Virus record (IMG/VR): IMGVR_UViG_3300042449_001680 | Coordinates: 1-20,562 of that record | DNA length: 20,562 bases | Strand: one strand, 5' to 3' | Source: a virus | Part shown: positions 7,414 to 14,789 of the stretch, piece after piece | Position numbering within the stretch: position 1 is the first letter of the stretch | How the letters are laid out: each line of letters begins with the position of its first letter | The notes under the pieces: model-generated | Seen by the model: the letters and a program-made list of their open reading frames with translations, nothing else | What the model was told of the DNA's origin: nothing | Databases searched by the model: none | Translations under genes and position numbers: made by a program

Positions 7414-8532
7414 ATGCCAGTAATACCCGAACCAGAAAGAAGTAAAATCTATACAAGGATTAAACACCAATTAGGTGCTCCCCTTAGAAGTGTAGAACTT
7501 GAGGATGAAATGTTAGATTCCTTAATGGAACTATCTGTTCAAGATTATGAACAATATACCCTTGATTGGTTAATTGAATCTAATTGGGTTAACTTAGTTA
7601 ACTTGAACATGAGTGAAAAATCAGTTGCGCAAGCTTTGATTACTCGTACCATGAATTTAGAAGACCAATTTTCGTATTCATATTCAAAAATTGTTGGATT
7701 ACAAACAAAAGGTCCTTGGGTTTTAAAGAAGGATTATTTCATTTTAAGTGCTAATACACAAACCTATGAGATTCCTGCGGGTAGGGAAGTTAATGAACTA
7801 TTATGGTTCTCAAACCAATCTTCACAAAGTTTGGCCTTGTTTGGTGGTATAGGTGGTGGATTTGGTGGCGTTGGATTAGGTGCATCTCAAGCTGGTTATG
7901 CTCAGTTTGGTAATGTTGGTTCATACTTTATGATGAGTGGTTTTGATTATCTATTAAGAGCACAAGAAGCAAACATTTTGAATAGAATTTTGGGTGGTTC
8001 ATTAACTTATCGTATCACAGGTTTACCTGATGGTAAGAGATTAATTCACTTATACAATACCCCAGGAGGAAGATTCAATTGGAATAACTACTCACTATAT
8101 GCCGGTAAAGCCGTGTGGTATTGGTATTACGAAACAACACCTGATAGTAGGGCAGATTGTTTAAGAGACAATCCTGACGTTATTAAATTACCTTCAGATG
8201 TTCCCATTCAAGACTTGACATGGGAAGAGTTAAATGCACCCGCTCAACAGTGGGTTAGACGTTGGTTTACCGCATATGCTAAAGAAACTTTAGCTCGTGT
8301 TAGAGGAAAATATAGTGGAAACTTAAAAACTCCTGACACAGAAATTGTTATGGATTACCAATCCTTATTAACAGAAGCTAAAGATGAAAAAACAAAATTA
8401 GAGGAAGAATTGAAATTAAGATTAGAAAGACTGCGTCCTGAAAACCAAATGAAGAAGGAAGCTGAAATTGCAGAAAATCTTAATAAACAAATGAAATTCC
8501 GTGCGGCACCAAGACAAATATATGTAATATAA
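7414..8532 (+). CDS. Neck protein gp13-like
   Basis: 372 aa. In T4, gp13 and gp14 form the neck that closes the head after packaging and receives the tail. The N-terminus contains YTRIKHQLGAPLRSVELED (13-31), a close match to the opening of T4-type gp13 proteins ('LGAP....VEL.D'). A Gly-rich loop (143-170, FGGIGGGFGG) is followed by a beta-rich core and a C-terminal helical part, WVRRWFTAYAKETLARVRGKY (280-300), then a charged helix (TEAKDEKTKLEEELKLRLE, 320-338). T4 gp13 is 309 aa. I chose ATG 7414 rather than the in-frame 7345 because the latter overlaps the SOD-fusion gene and lacks the family N-terminus. Unlike T4, it is on the strand opposite to the gp14/gp15/gp18-like genes. Confidence 0.8.
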   Translation: MPVIPEPERSKIYTRIKHQLGAPLRSVELEDEMLDSLMELSVQDYEQYTLDWLIESNWVNLVNLNMSEKSVAQALITRTMNLEDQFSYSYSKIVGLQTKGPWVLKKDYFILSANTQTYEIPAGREVNELLWFSNQSSQSLALFGGIGGGFGGVGLGASQAGYAQFGNVGSYFMMSGFDYLLRAQEANILNRILGGSLTYRITGLPDGKRLIHLYNTPGGRFNWNNYSLYAGKAVWYWYYETTPDSRADCLRDNPDVIKLPSDVPIQDLTWEELNAPAQQWVRRWFTAYAKETLARVRGKYSGNLKTPDTEIVMDYQSLLTEAKDEKTKLEEELKLRLERLRPENQMKKEAEIAENLNKQMKFRAAPRQIYVI

Positions 8533-8535
8533 TTT

Positions 8536-8871
8536 ATGTCTATTATAAAAAGTACACCAGCGCAAAGAGTAATTAACGGAAAATTAATTACAACTTCAGA
8601 AGTATCCGTTGTCAGTGAATCATTTTATGAAACAAATGGTGAGGCCTGTATCGTAATACGAGGTATTGACCAATGTAAAGTTAAGTTAAATGCAATAACC
8701 ACAGACCATACTGTGATTAAAGCAATGACAAATGTAACAATTGTTCCCGACCGAGGATGGATTGATGAAGAATTTGACGAACTTGTTATAGGTCGTGGAG
8801 CCTGTGTTGAATTTAGATTCTGTGCAGGTACTTGGTATATTATATCATCTGACGGTCTTAAGAATTCGTAA
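8536..8871 (+). CDS. Unrecognised small beta-rich protein, possibly a virion component
   Basis: 111 aa, starting three bases after the gp13-like stop, so almost surely in the same transcript. Residues are mostly short strands, with IVIRGIDQCKVKLNA, VTIVPDRGWIDEEFDEL and a C-terminal FRFCAGTWYIISSDGLKNS. The compact beta character, even distribution of Thr/Val/Ile, and position after a neck gene suggest a small structural or decoration protein. I recognise no family. Its stop overlaps the stop of the convergent HsdS-like gene by 14 bases. No transmembrane segment or signal peptide is seen. Confidence 0.7.
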   Translation: MSIIKSTPAQRVINGKLITTSEVSVVSESFYETNGEACIVIRGIDQCKVKLNAITTDHTVIKAMTNVTIVPDRGWIDEEFDELVIGRGACVEFRFCAGTWYIISSDGLKNS

Positions 8872-9145
8872 TAGAAATATTCTCCAAATCACTAATTCTA
8901 ATATTTTTCAAATTGGTTGTTCCGTGAGATAACTCGGCAATCTTACCTTGGCTTGCAAGATATTCAAACACATAGTAAAGATAGTCGGCCAAAACCAAGT
9001 CAGGACGGGTAATGGTCACACCGATATGTTCAGGTGAAAACTCACGAGTGGGTTTACCAACCGTGGTTTCACCACCTTTACGAATTATCCAAAATTCAGC
9101 GTCAGGATTGTTAACACTAAAGTCAACTATGTGTTTCAGTTTCAT
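8858..9145 (-). CDS. Stand-alone HsdS-like specificity domain protein (95 aa)
   Basis: The part from about SPEHIGVTI onward reads like half of a type I restriction specificity subunit (HsdS, Methylase_S). It has ITRPDLVLADYLYYVFEYL, then KIAELSHGTTNLKNIRISDLENISI, matching the HsdS pattern 'YLYYYL......I..L..GsT...I....L..l.I'. A normal HsdS has two such target-recognition domains and about 400 residues. This 95-residue protein has one shortened domain and no hsdM or hsdR partner nearby. I chose ATG 9145 because the longer frame from 9235 would overlap the polymerase gene by 113 bases. The chosen start overlaps the end of the polymerase gene by 23 bases. It could be a decoy that interferes with host type I enzymes or a partner of host HsdM; both are speculation. 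Similarity is clear to the eye but unverified. Confidence 0.65.
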   Translation of the reverse strand: MKLKHIVDFSVNNPDAEFWIIRKGGETTVGKPTREFSPEHIGVTITRPDLVLADYLYYVFEYLASQGKIAELSHGTTNLKNIRISDLENISITNS

Positions 9146-11933
9146 AACTGTAAATATACTGCTCCCAACCTTCTTCTGCCAAATCATACATATAATTTGG
9201 GGATAAACCTCGTTTATTCCAATAAGAAACTTCACCTTCCGACATACTCATAACCTCATCAAGTTCATCTTGGTCACCAGGTCCCATAGGTAAACCATTA
9301 ATGAGCTCACACTGAGCCTTGGTGAAAATACCACGTTTACTTGGGTCATCAACAATTAACTCATTACGAACATCTTGTTTGAAACACACCATCAAAGGTT
9401 CAATACGTTTGTTGAATGTAGTGATTGCCCTTGGTACATTATACTCACCTGTCAAGTCAGGATTGTTTTCCAAATCATCAGGACTGAGAATATAACAATT
9501 TAACCTAATCATAGATGTCATAGACTCGTTAGGTTCTGTACCATTATTCAAAACATAATACTCCAAATCTTCGTTTCTCCAACCACTCTTTAGTTTGTTA
9601 ACTTTTTGAACATCACCATGAGATGCTTTCTGACCGTTGTTAACATACATAATAACGTCCCCCAAGTTTACGTTCATCTTGTGGTGAAGAGCTAATTCCA
9701 TGTGAGCTTGTCTTGCCATCAAGGAACCCGCTTTGGTGGTCTGTGTACAACGATATTTGTAATCAGATAGTGTTTGTTTCACTTTAGCCCTTTGAGCAAT
9801 CTGAGCAAGTGGGATTTGTTTGTCGTAAATCTTCTGAATATATTCATAGTAGTATTCAACAAACTCCTGACCCTTACCCTCTAACAACATCTTAACTCCC
9901 TTGTCCAAGAACTTCTCAATGTAACCGGGTAGTTTCTTTGACTTAATGGAGTTACCTGTAAGTTTAATCTTACCCTTGTAATCCATAACTGCGTAGTTCT
10001 TACGGGCAAGGTTAATACAGCTCGGCCATACACCGTCCGTATCAAGAGCCATCTCACCTCTCATGAAGATGTCATTGTATTCGGCAACATCCGCTTCCGC
10101 ACCTTCATAAACCTTACCTTCTTTTACTTTCCAGTTCAGTCCACGACCAACATACTTTCTTTCATTAGCACCCTCAGCAAGTGAGAAGTTCACACCATCC
10201 GTATCCATTACAAGGGGGGTGTATCCACGAGACATAAAGAACTTAATCATCTGACGGAGATATTGTCTACCCGTACAAGTAATCTGTTCACCCATATACA
10301 TGTCGCCCCACGCATATACTTGAGGTGCGGAGAGTGCACCAAACATGGAGTTGATAAAGATTTTAATCGGTAACTGTTTGTTATTATAGGTCGCCGCTTT
10401 GTTTGGGTCGGTAGTATAACAATCCTCAGCCAACTCTTTGTATTTGATACGAGTGTCACGGAAATACTTCAACATTCCTTTCATCGCACCTGTCACGTCA
10501 CATTGGGGGAACACATCGTGTACCAACTGAATGGAAGGGTATAGTGACGAAAAGTCAAGTTTGAGTACGTCTTTTGAATACCCTACTTTAAGTAGTCGTG
10601 ATAATCCACCAACAAAGTCTGTTTTACCTTGTTTTGCGGGAATTGCCAAATTGTGTTTGTAACTCCAAGCCAACATTAACATTTTCCAAAGAGTGGCGGT
10701 ACCCATGGTAGATACCCTTTCATATGTTGTTGGAATCATTGATGCAAGAAGGAATGAACCTTGGTTGAATTCCTTATCAACTTTTAAAGTTTCTTCCAAA
10801 TCATCTTGGAGGTATCGTTCAACAATTTCAGAACCTGTTGTGAGAATATATGTATCAGGAAACTTTATATCCAAATCAACAAAGTCACCCTTTTTTCTAT
10901 ACTCACCATTTTTAATATTCAACCAATACTCTTGGTTTTCGGTATACATCTTACCGATACTGTCATGACCAATGTATACACGGTCCTCTTCTTTCACATT
11001 GATAAATTCTGCAATGTATTTCAAACCCGCAGATTTGATTGATGAGTTAATTGCCTGTGCTCTACGAACCGCGTGAATAATATCAATTACATTGTAACCC
11101 CAAATGGAAGTTTGCATAAAGTCTTCTACTTCATTCGCGAGTTTAAGAATTGTCTTCTTTTGAGTTATTGAATGTTGAGGGTGTAATGAACGACACGCCT
11201 TTCTGATATCAATACCCAATATTTTACAACGTTCAAATATCCAATACCAGTCAAAGTTTGCGGAGTTGTAACCACCGATGATACTTGGCTTTAATTCGTT
11301 AATTACGCTGAAGAACTCTAATATTCCCTTCTTCTCATCTTCCTCATTAATACACTCAATAATTCTATTAAAACCTTTATTGGTTCTAATACCTATCATG
11401 AATATACGACCGTGCTTTGGTTCAAGTGAGGTCGTTTCCAAGTCATATACCAATCGGGTTACGTCATCATAATCCTCATAACCTTTGAACAAACGTTTTT
11501 CTTTGGAAATAAAATATTGTTCTACAGGAGGTAGAATCATAATCTTGTCTTTGAACTTTTCTCCCCAAGGGTCTGCACCACCATCACGGAAAAACTGAAT
11601 TAGGTGTCTGTAACCTTTCAGTGACTTAACCATATAGGTAAGCCCATTCTCCATACGTTCATCACCATGGGTTTGAAGTTTCTCAATCACAATACCGTGA
11701 TTTGTCATGGCTTCTTTCTGAGCCCCTTTTGAGTTACCATAAAAGTTCAAACCTTTAAGGTCTCCAACCCAACAAAAAGGAATAAAAGTGTCTTTTCTAA
11801 TTTCTTTACCCTTACCAGGTATCTCTTTGATTTTGTAGACTGAATCTGAAGCGTAGTCAAATTCACAAGCCACAATAAATTCTTCGGGGTCATTACCCTC
11901 TAAGAACGATTTAATTTCGTTTGCGTCTATCAT
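9123..11933 (-). CDS. Family B DNA polymerase (gp43-like)
   Basis: 936 aa; the phage replicative polymerase with 3'-5' proofreading (T4 gp43 has 898). Exonuclease motifs: Exo I YDLETTSL with D164 and E166, Exo II GYNSANFDW with D228, Exo III Y374-x3-D378. Polymerase motifs: A KLDFSSLYPSIQ (D460, 458-469), B KIFINSMFGALSAP (524-537), C VMDTDGVNF (D577, D579). The KxY-region analogue is ARKNYAVMDY (643-652). In motif C, Gly replaces the usual Ser of DTDS, and a second DTDG occurs at 631-634. All catalytic acids I can assign are present, so it should be active. ATG 11933 has no Shine-Dalgarno; a 60-70-base leader with a small hairpin lies upstream. The gene overlaps the HsdS-like start by 23 bases. 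Confidence 0.95.
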   Translation of the reverse strand: MIDANEIKSFLEGNDPEEFIVACEFDYASDSVYKIKEIPGKGKEIRKDTFIPFCWVGDLKGLNFYGNSKGAQKEAMTNHGIVIEKLQTHGDERMENGLTYMVKSLKGYRHLIQFFRDGGADPWGEKFKDKIMILPPVEQYFISKEKRLFKGYEDYDDVTRLVYDLETTSLEPKHGRIFMIGIRTNKGFNRIIECINEEDEKKGILEFFSVINELKPSIIGGYNSANFDWYWIFERCKILGIDIRKACRSLHPQHSITQKKTILKLANEVEDFMQTSIWGYNVIDIIHAVRRAQAINSSIKSAGLKYIAEFINVKEEDRVYIGHDSIGKMYTENQEYWLNIKNGEYRKKGDFVDLDIKFPDTYILTTGSEIVERYLQDDLEETLKVDKEFNQGSFLLASMIPTTYERVSTMGTATLWKMLMLAWSYKHNLAIPAKQGKTDFVGGLSRLLKVGYSKDVLKLDFSSLYPSIQLVHDVFPQCDVTGAMKGMLKYFRDTRIKYKELAEDCYTTDPNKAATYNNKQLPIKIFINSMFGALSAPQVYAWGDMYMGEQITCTGRQYLRQMIKFFMSRGYTPLVMDTDGVNFSLAEGANERKYVGRGLNWKVKEGKVYEGAEADVAEYNDIFMRGEMALDTDGVWPSCINLARKNYAVMDYKGKIKLTGNSIKSKKLPGYIEKFLDKGVKMLLEGKGQEFVEYYYEYIQKIYDKQIPLAQIAQRAKVKQTLSDYKYRCTQTTKAGSLMARQAHMELALHHKMNVNLGDVIMYVNNGQKASHGDVQKVNKLKSGWRNEDLEYYVLNNGTEPNESMTSMIRLNCYILSPDDLENNPDLTGEYNVPRAITTFNKRIEPLMVCFKQDVRNELIVDDPSKRGIFTKAQCELINGLPMGPGDQDELDEVMSMSEGEVSYWNKRGLSPNYMYDLAEEGWEQYIYSYETETHS
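9149..9160 (-). promoter_or_regulatory. AGTATATTTACA element before HsdS-like gene
   Basis: The minus strand carries AGTATATTTACA inside the last codons of the polymerase gene, three bases before ATG 9145. The identical 12-mer precedes the polymerase gene at 11998-12009. It resembles the Bacteroidota -7 element TAnnTTTG, and a TTG lies 21 bases upstream of TATATTT. Promoter function is inference. Confidence 0.4.
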
Positions 11934-11963
11934 AATTACAATTTACCGAGTGACACATTATCT

Positions 11964-11978
11964 TCCACACCTTGCGGA
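11964..11978 (-). promoter_or_regulatory. Small hairpin in polymerase mRNA leader
   Basis: The minus-strand RNA would read UCCGCA-AGG-UGUGGA, a six-pair stem (one G-U) with a three-base loop, 30 bases before the polymerase ATG. In T4 and RB69, gp43 represses its own translation by binding a leader hairpin, but there the hairpin overlaps the ribosome site and has a larger loop. A similar role here is speculative. Confidence 0.25.
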
Positions 11979-12001
11979 GTTTGTCTTCTCATTCAATTGT
12001 A

Positions 12002-12029
12002 AATATACTACGGAAAATTGATTTGTCAA
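12002..12029 (-). promoter_or_regulatory. Promoter for polymerase gene
   Basis: The minus strand has TTGACA (12024-12029), 16 bases, then TATATT (12002-12007), a near-consensus sigma70-type arrangement about 70 bases before the polymerase ATG. Read the other way, TTG-N19-TATATTTAC also fits the Bacteroidota pattern TTG-N19/21-TAnnTTTG. It begins just after the stop of the upstream gene. It includes most of the 12-mer AGTATATTTACA that recurs at 9149-9160. Confidence 0.6.
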
Positions 12030-12031
12030 AA

Positions 12032-12409
12032 TTAACAACAAGCAGTTTCAGAAATAAAACTGTCTTCTACGTTGACATACAACTCTTCTCTAATTGGGAC
12101 AATTAAGTTACCTTGTTCATTCTTAATTAAGAATTGACCTTGGTATCTACCCGGTGTATTAGTGTCTCGTGCAGTGAATCTATAGTAGATATAATATTCT
12201 GTGGTTGCACCATCAGCCAAAATCAAACTTACGATTTGGCAAGGTGCGGAAACAATCTTAGGAATACCTGTTGAAACATTTATCATAGTAAAATAGATAG
12301 TCGCAGTTTCCAAGTCATTCATTAACTCAAGATAACCACCACGACCATCTTTTACAACTTGCATTTTCAACAAGGGTAAAGTGGCATTTTTTCTAATAAA
12401 GAATTCCAT
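12032..12409 (-). CDS. Unrecognised 125-aa beta-rich protein, possibly baseplate or fibre-associated
   Basis: Opens MEFFIRKNATLPLLKMQVV and continues with strands such as ATIYFTMINVSTGIPKIV, YYIYYRFTARDTNTPGRYQG, and IVPIREELYVNVEDSF. The pattern (a strand about a charged 'KDGR', 'D.......F.M.N', then 'D....G.Y...F.I......L..P.....V.V') resembles N-terminal domains of phage baseplate upper proteins (BppU type) in overall layout, but I would not assign it. The last residues are ACC (two Cys). It follows the glycosylation operon by 18 bases but has its own TATTTAT box, so it may be expressed separately as a late gene. No membrane segment is seen. Confidence 0.7.
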   Translation of the reverse strand: MEFFIRKNATLPLLKMQVVKDGRGGYLELMNDLETATIYFTMINVSTGIPKIVSAPCQIVSLILADGATTEYYIYYRFTARDTNTPGRYQGQFLIKNEQGNLIVPIREELYVNVEDSFISETACC

Positions 12410-12415
12410 ACAAAG

Positions 12416-12422
12416 ATAAATA
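12416..12422 (-). promoter_or_regulatory. TATTTAT box before 125-aa gene
   Basis: The minus strand reads AAAGTATTTATCTTTGTATG, six bases from heptamer to ATG, in the 18-base gap after the HtrL/GT2 gene. It also holds TATCTTTG, an exact match to the Bacteroidota -7 pattern TAnnTTTG, only one base before the ATG, which would imply an mRNA starting inside the gene or at the ATG. Confidence 0.4.
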
Positions 12423-12427
12423 CTTTG

Positions 12428-14101
12428 TTAGGACTCTTTTCTCAATTTACCATCGTAGAAATCAAATCTATCGTGTTCTGTTGGTGTCATCAACAACATC
12501 GCAGGTTTAATATTACCCTTAATTGTTTCTTGGAAAATGTAACTCATCCACGTTTGTTCAAATGGGTGGGCCCACTTTTCAGTCAAGAACATTTTTCTAT
12601 TACCATGTTTTGTAACCACTTGAGGCCAATTACAATAATAAATTTCACCATCAATAAATGAAACTCCTTGATGTGTTCTAATATGATTAAACTTGCTTCT
12701 TGGTGCGTTTGGGTCAATACCTTGTACGGGTAGTTTTGATTTACTCGGCCAATGTTGTTCTCTAAATGATTGTGGTACGTTATACCAAGACCACTGAACA
12801 CCATTGTCACCATAGAACTCAGAATAATTCATTTTCAGAAAGTCATACTGATATTTTTTTGTAATTGCTAATGTCTTGTGATATAAATCGTTTGCATATC
12901 TGTTGAAACCATTTCTACAAACTTCACCCTTTTTTGGATAAAAGAACATATCATCCTCAAAGAAGAAATAGAAATCAAATTCGTTTTCTTCTGAGTGTTC
13001 CGCAATCCATTGTCTACCACCACAGATACCTAAATTATCTTTTTTGATGTGTTCAAAACCATGTTGTTCACATAATTCTTTGTATCTATCAGTAGTTGTT
13101 AAATCAGATGAATTATCTAATAAAAACTTTTTAGGTTTACTCAAGAAGTTAGAATCATATTGATTCATTGATTCAATCAAAGTTTCAAATTGTTTTGGAC
13201 TATTAAATGTTATAACGTATAAAGCGGCATTATTCACATCTAAATCATCACTTGGAGATAGTAAATTTTCTTTGTTTTTTCTAACTAAACTATCGTTCTT
13301 TAAATCTTCAAAAAATTTACCAAATAATCCATTAGATTCTATTTCAAAATAATCTACCATGTCAGCATGTTTGTAGACCATAATTGAAAAGATACTTTCT
13401 TCGGTACCCATCAAATCTTGAGAAAGGGTTGATTGTAAAATGTTATAATAAATTGAATTAATATCACCAATGGTATTTTTAGGTCCACCAAAGAATCCAC
13501 CTCTACCAACTAATTCAACCTTAGTACCCGCAATATTATTTATTTCAGAAAACTTAAACCCATGAATTTCGTTATTTGCCTCGTATGGAAAACAAACAAA
13601 TGAAAATTTATTAATGTATTTTGGTAATTTATCTAAAACCTTATCGTGGGTGAAATATCCTTGATGTACTGTATTGGTTAATCCCGCATCAATCCAAAAC
13701 ATGTGTTCTGAATCAAATGGGTCAAACACTTTCGCATCATGTAATAAAAACACCTTTGACATGACCAAAGGATTATACATCTCAAGTCTTGCTTGAGTTG
13801 ATTCACTTAACCAACCTGATTGTGAGTACCATTTTTCATCGGTTCTGATTTTTTGTATCTTGTCAAAAAACTCATTTTTAAACCAATCGGTAGACCTTGA
13901 GATAAACAATGTATTATCTTTTGAACGTCTTTGAAAAACAAACTCCTCCAAAGAACTATCCCCAAAAATAATCATATTATTATCAACTTTTAGAAGTTGG
14001 TCAAACTTCTCTAAATAATGTTCAAAAGAACGAGACCAACCTTCACCAAGTTCATCTCTTTTAATATTCCAAAGTCCAGTGACAAGTGTTAATTTAGACA
14101 T
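12428..14101 (-). CDS. Two-domain glycosyltransferase: HtrL/YibB-like + GT2-like
   Basis: 557 aa. Residues 1-280 resemble the HtrL/YibB (WlaTC) family: LTLVTGLWNIKRDE (4-17), MYNPLVMSKVFLLHDA (108-123), FWIDAGLTNTVH (135-146). Residues about 290-557 form a second unit that looks like a GT-A glycosyltransferase: AALYVITFNSPKQFETLI (292-309), FLLDNSSDL (326-334), NLGICGGRQWIAEHS (356-370), then FFFEDDMFFYP (379-389), where EDD would bind metal and nucleotide sugar. The enzyme would add two different sugars, or one domain may position the acceptor. Last gene of the seven-gene operon; ATG 14101 overlaps the sulfotransferase end by eight bases. The donor sugar cannot be read from sequence. Confidence 0.8.
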   Translation of the reverse strand: MSKLTLVTGLWNIKRDELGEGWSRSFEHYLEKFDQLLKVDNNMIIFGDSSLEEFVFQRRSKDNTLFISRSTDWFKNEFFDKIQKIRTDEKWYSQSGWLSESTQARLEMYNPLVMSKVFLLHDAKVFDPFDSEHMFWIDAGLTNTVHQGYFTHDKVLDKLPKYINKFSFVCFPYEANNEIHGFKFSEINNIAGTKVELVGRGGFFGGPKNTIGDINSIYYNILQSTLSQDLMGTEESIFSIMVYKHADMVDYFEIESNGLFGKFFEDLKNDSLVRKNKENLLSPSDDLDVNNAALYVITFNSPKQFETLIESMNQYDSNFLSKPKKFLLDNSSDLTTTDRYKELCEQHGFEHIKKDNLGICGGRQWIAEHSEENEFDFYFFFEDDMFFYPKKGEVCRNGFNRYANDLYHKTLAITKKYQYDFLKMNYSEFYGDNGVQWSWYNVPQSFREQHWPSKSKLPVQGIDPNAPRSKFNHIRTHQGVSFIDGEIYYCNWPQVVTKHGNRKMFLTEKWAHPFEQTWMSYIFQETIKGNIKPAMLLMTPTEHDRFDFYDGKLRKES

Positions 14102-14789
14102 AATATTCTTTTACTTTTTCTTTTAATTTTAATTTGAATTCTTCATCAATGATTTTATCAATTATTTCTATTTCTTCAATAGTTAAATCACGAGGTTTTT
14201 CATTTAAATAATATTCACCCATTTCTTGAGTGTATTCTCTTGAAAGAGGAATACTTCCCGGATTCATATTTTCCCAATTATCTGGAGACTTCCAATTAAA
14301 TCTTTCACCGATAATTGATAGTATTTTATTTCTTTTTTCTTCATTTAATAAGTCTTCATAAGAAATTAAAAAAAGATTTTTTTTGAATTTATTAGGGAAA
14401 TTAATCATCCAATTCTCATGAAATTGCTTATAAACGTTAATCAGTTTTTCAAAACTAACCATACCATCACAATACATAACATCATCTTTTAACTTGATAT
14501 ACCGACTTTCATCAATATAATGAGGTAGATATTTTACAGATAACATTATGTTATGACCATCACCACATTTTCTTTTGAGAATGGATTCAACCCAAGTATA
14601 AACATTTTTATAAATTACAAATACGGGATAATCCTCCAACTCATCAACAACAATAGAATGTTTCCAAAGTGGTTGATAATTGTTATTGGTATTTTTCTCG
14701 TGAATTTTACCAAAATTTCTATTCAGTAAATTCATTAGATAATTTGTCCCACTTCTATGAATCCCAAAAACGTATATTGGTTTTATCAT
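14094..14789 (-). CDS. Sulfotransferase-like protein (PAPS-dependent family)
   Basis: 231 aa. The N-terminal IYVFGIHRSGTNYLMNLL (5-22) is a typical 5'-phosphosulfate-binding loop (GxxRSGTxxL) of P-loop sulfotransferases. A second region, YKNVYTWVESILKRK (60-74), matches the 3'-phosphate-binding segment ('RdP..w..S'), and LISYEDLLNE (141-150) the family's 'YEDL' motif. It would transfer sulfate from PAPS to a hydroxyl, here most plausibly on a sugar of the glycan made by neighbouring enzymes. It overlaps its upstream neighbour by four bases and its downstream neighbour by eight. No membrane anchor is seen, so it should be cytosolic. No PAPS-synthesis gene is in the window; the host would supply it. 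Confidence 0.78.
   Translation of the reverse strand: MIKPIYVFGIHRSGTNYLMNLLNRNFGKIHEKNTNNNYQPLWKHSIVVDELEDYPVFVIYKNVYTWVESILKRKCGDGHNIMLSVKYLPHYIDESRYIKLKDDVMYCDGMVSFEKLINVYKQFHENWMINFPNKFKKNLFLISYEDLLNEEKRNKILSIIGERFNWKSPDNWENMNPGSIPLSREYTQEMGEYYLNEKPRDLTIEEIEIIDKIIDEEFKLKLKEKVKEYYV

Noticed and set aside
9146-9235. Longer start for the HsdS-like gene
   Set aside because: The extra 30 residues read from the polymerase gene in another frame and show no HsdS similarity.
10247-11472. Small frames inside the polymerase gene on both strands
   Set aside because: They overlap a well-supported polymerase with conserved motifs throughout; no independent support.
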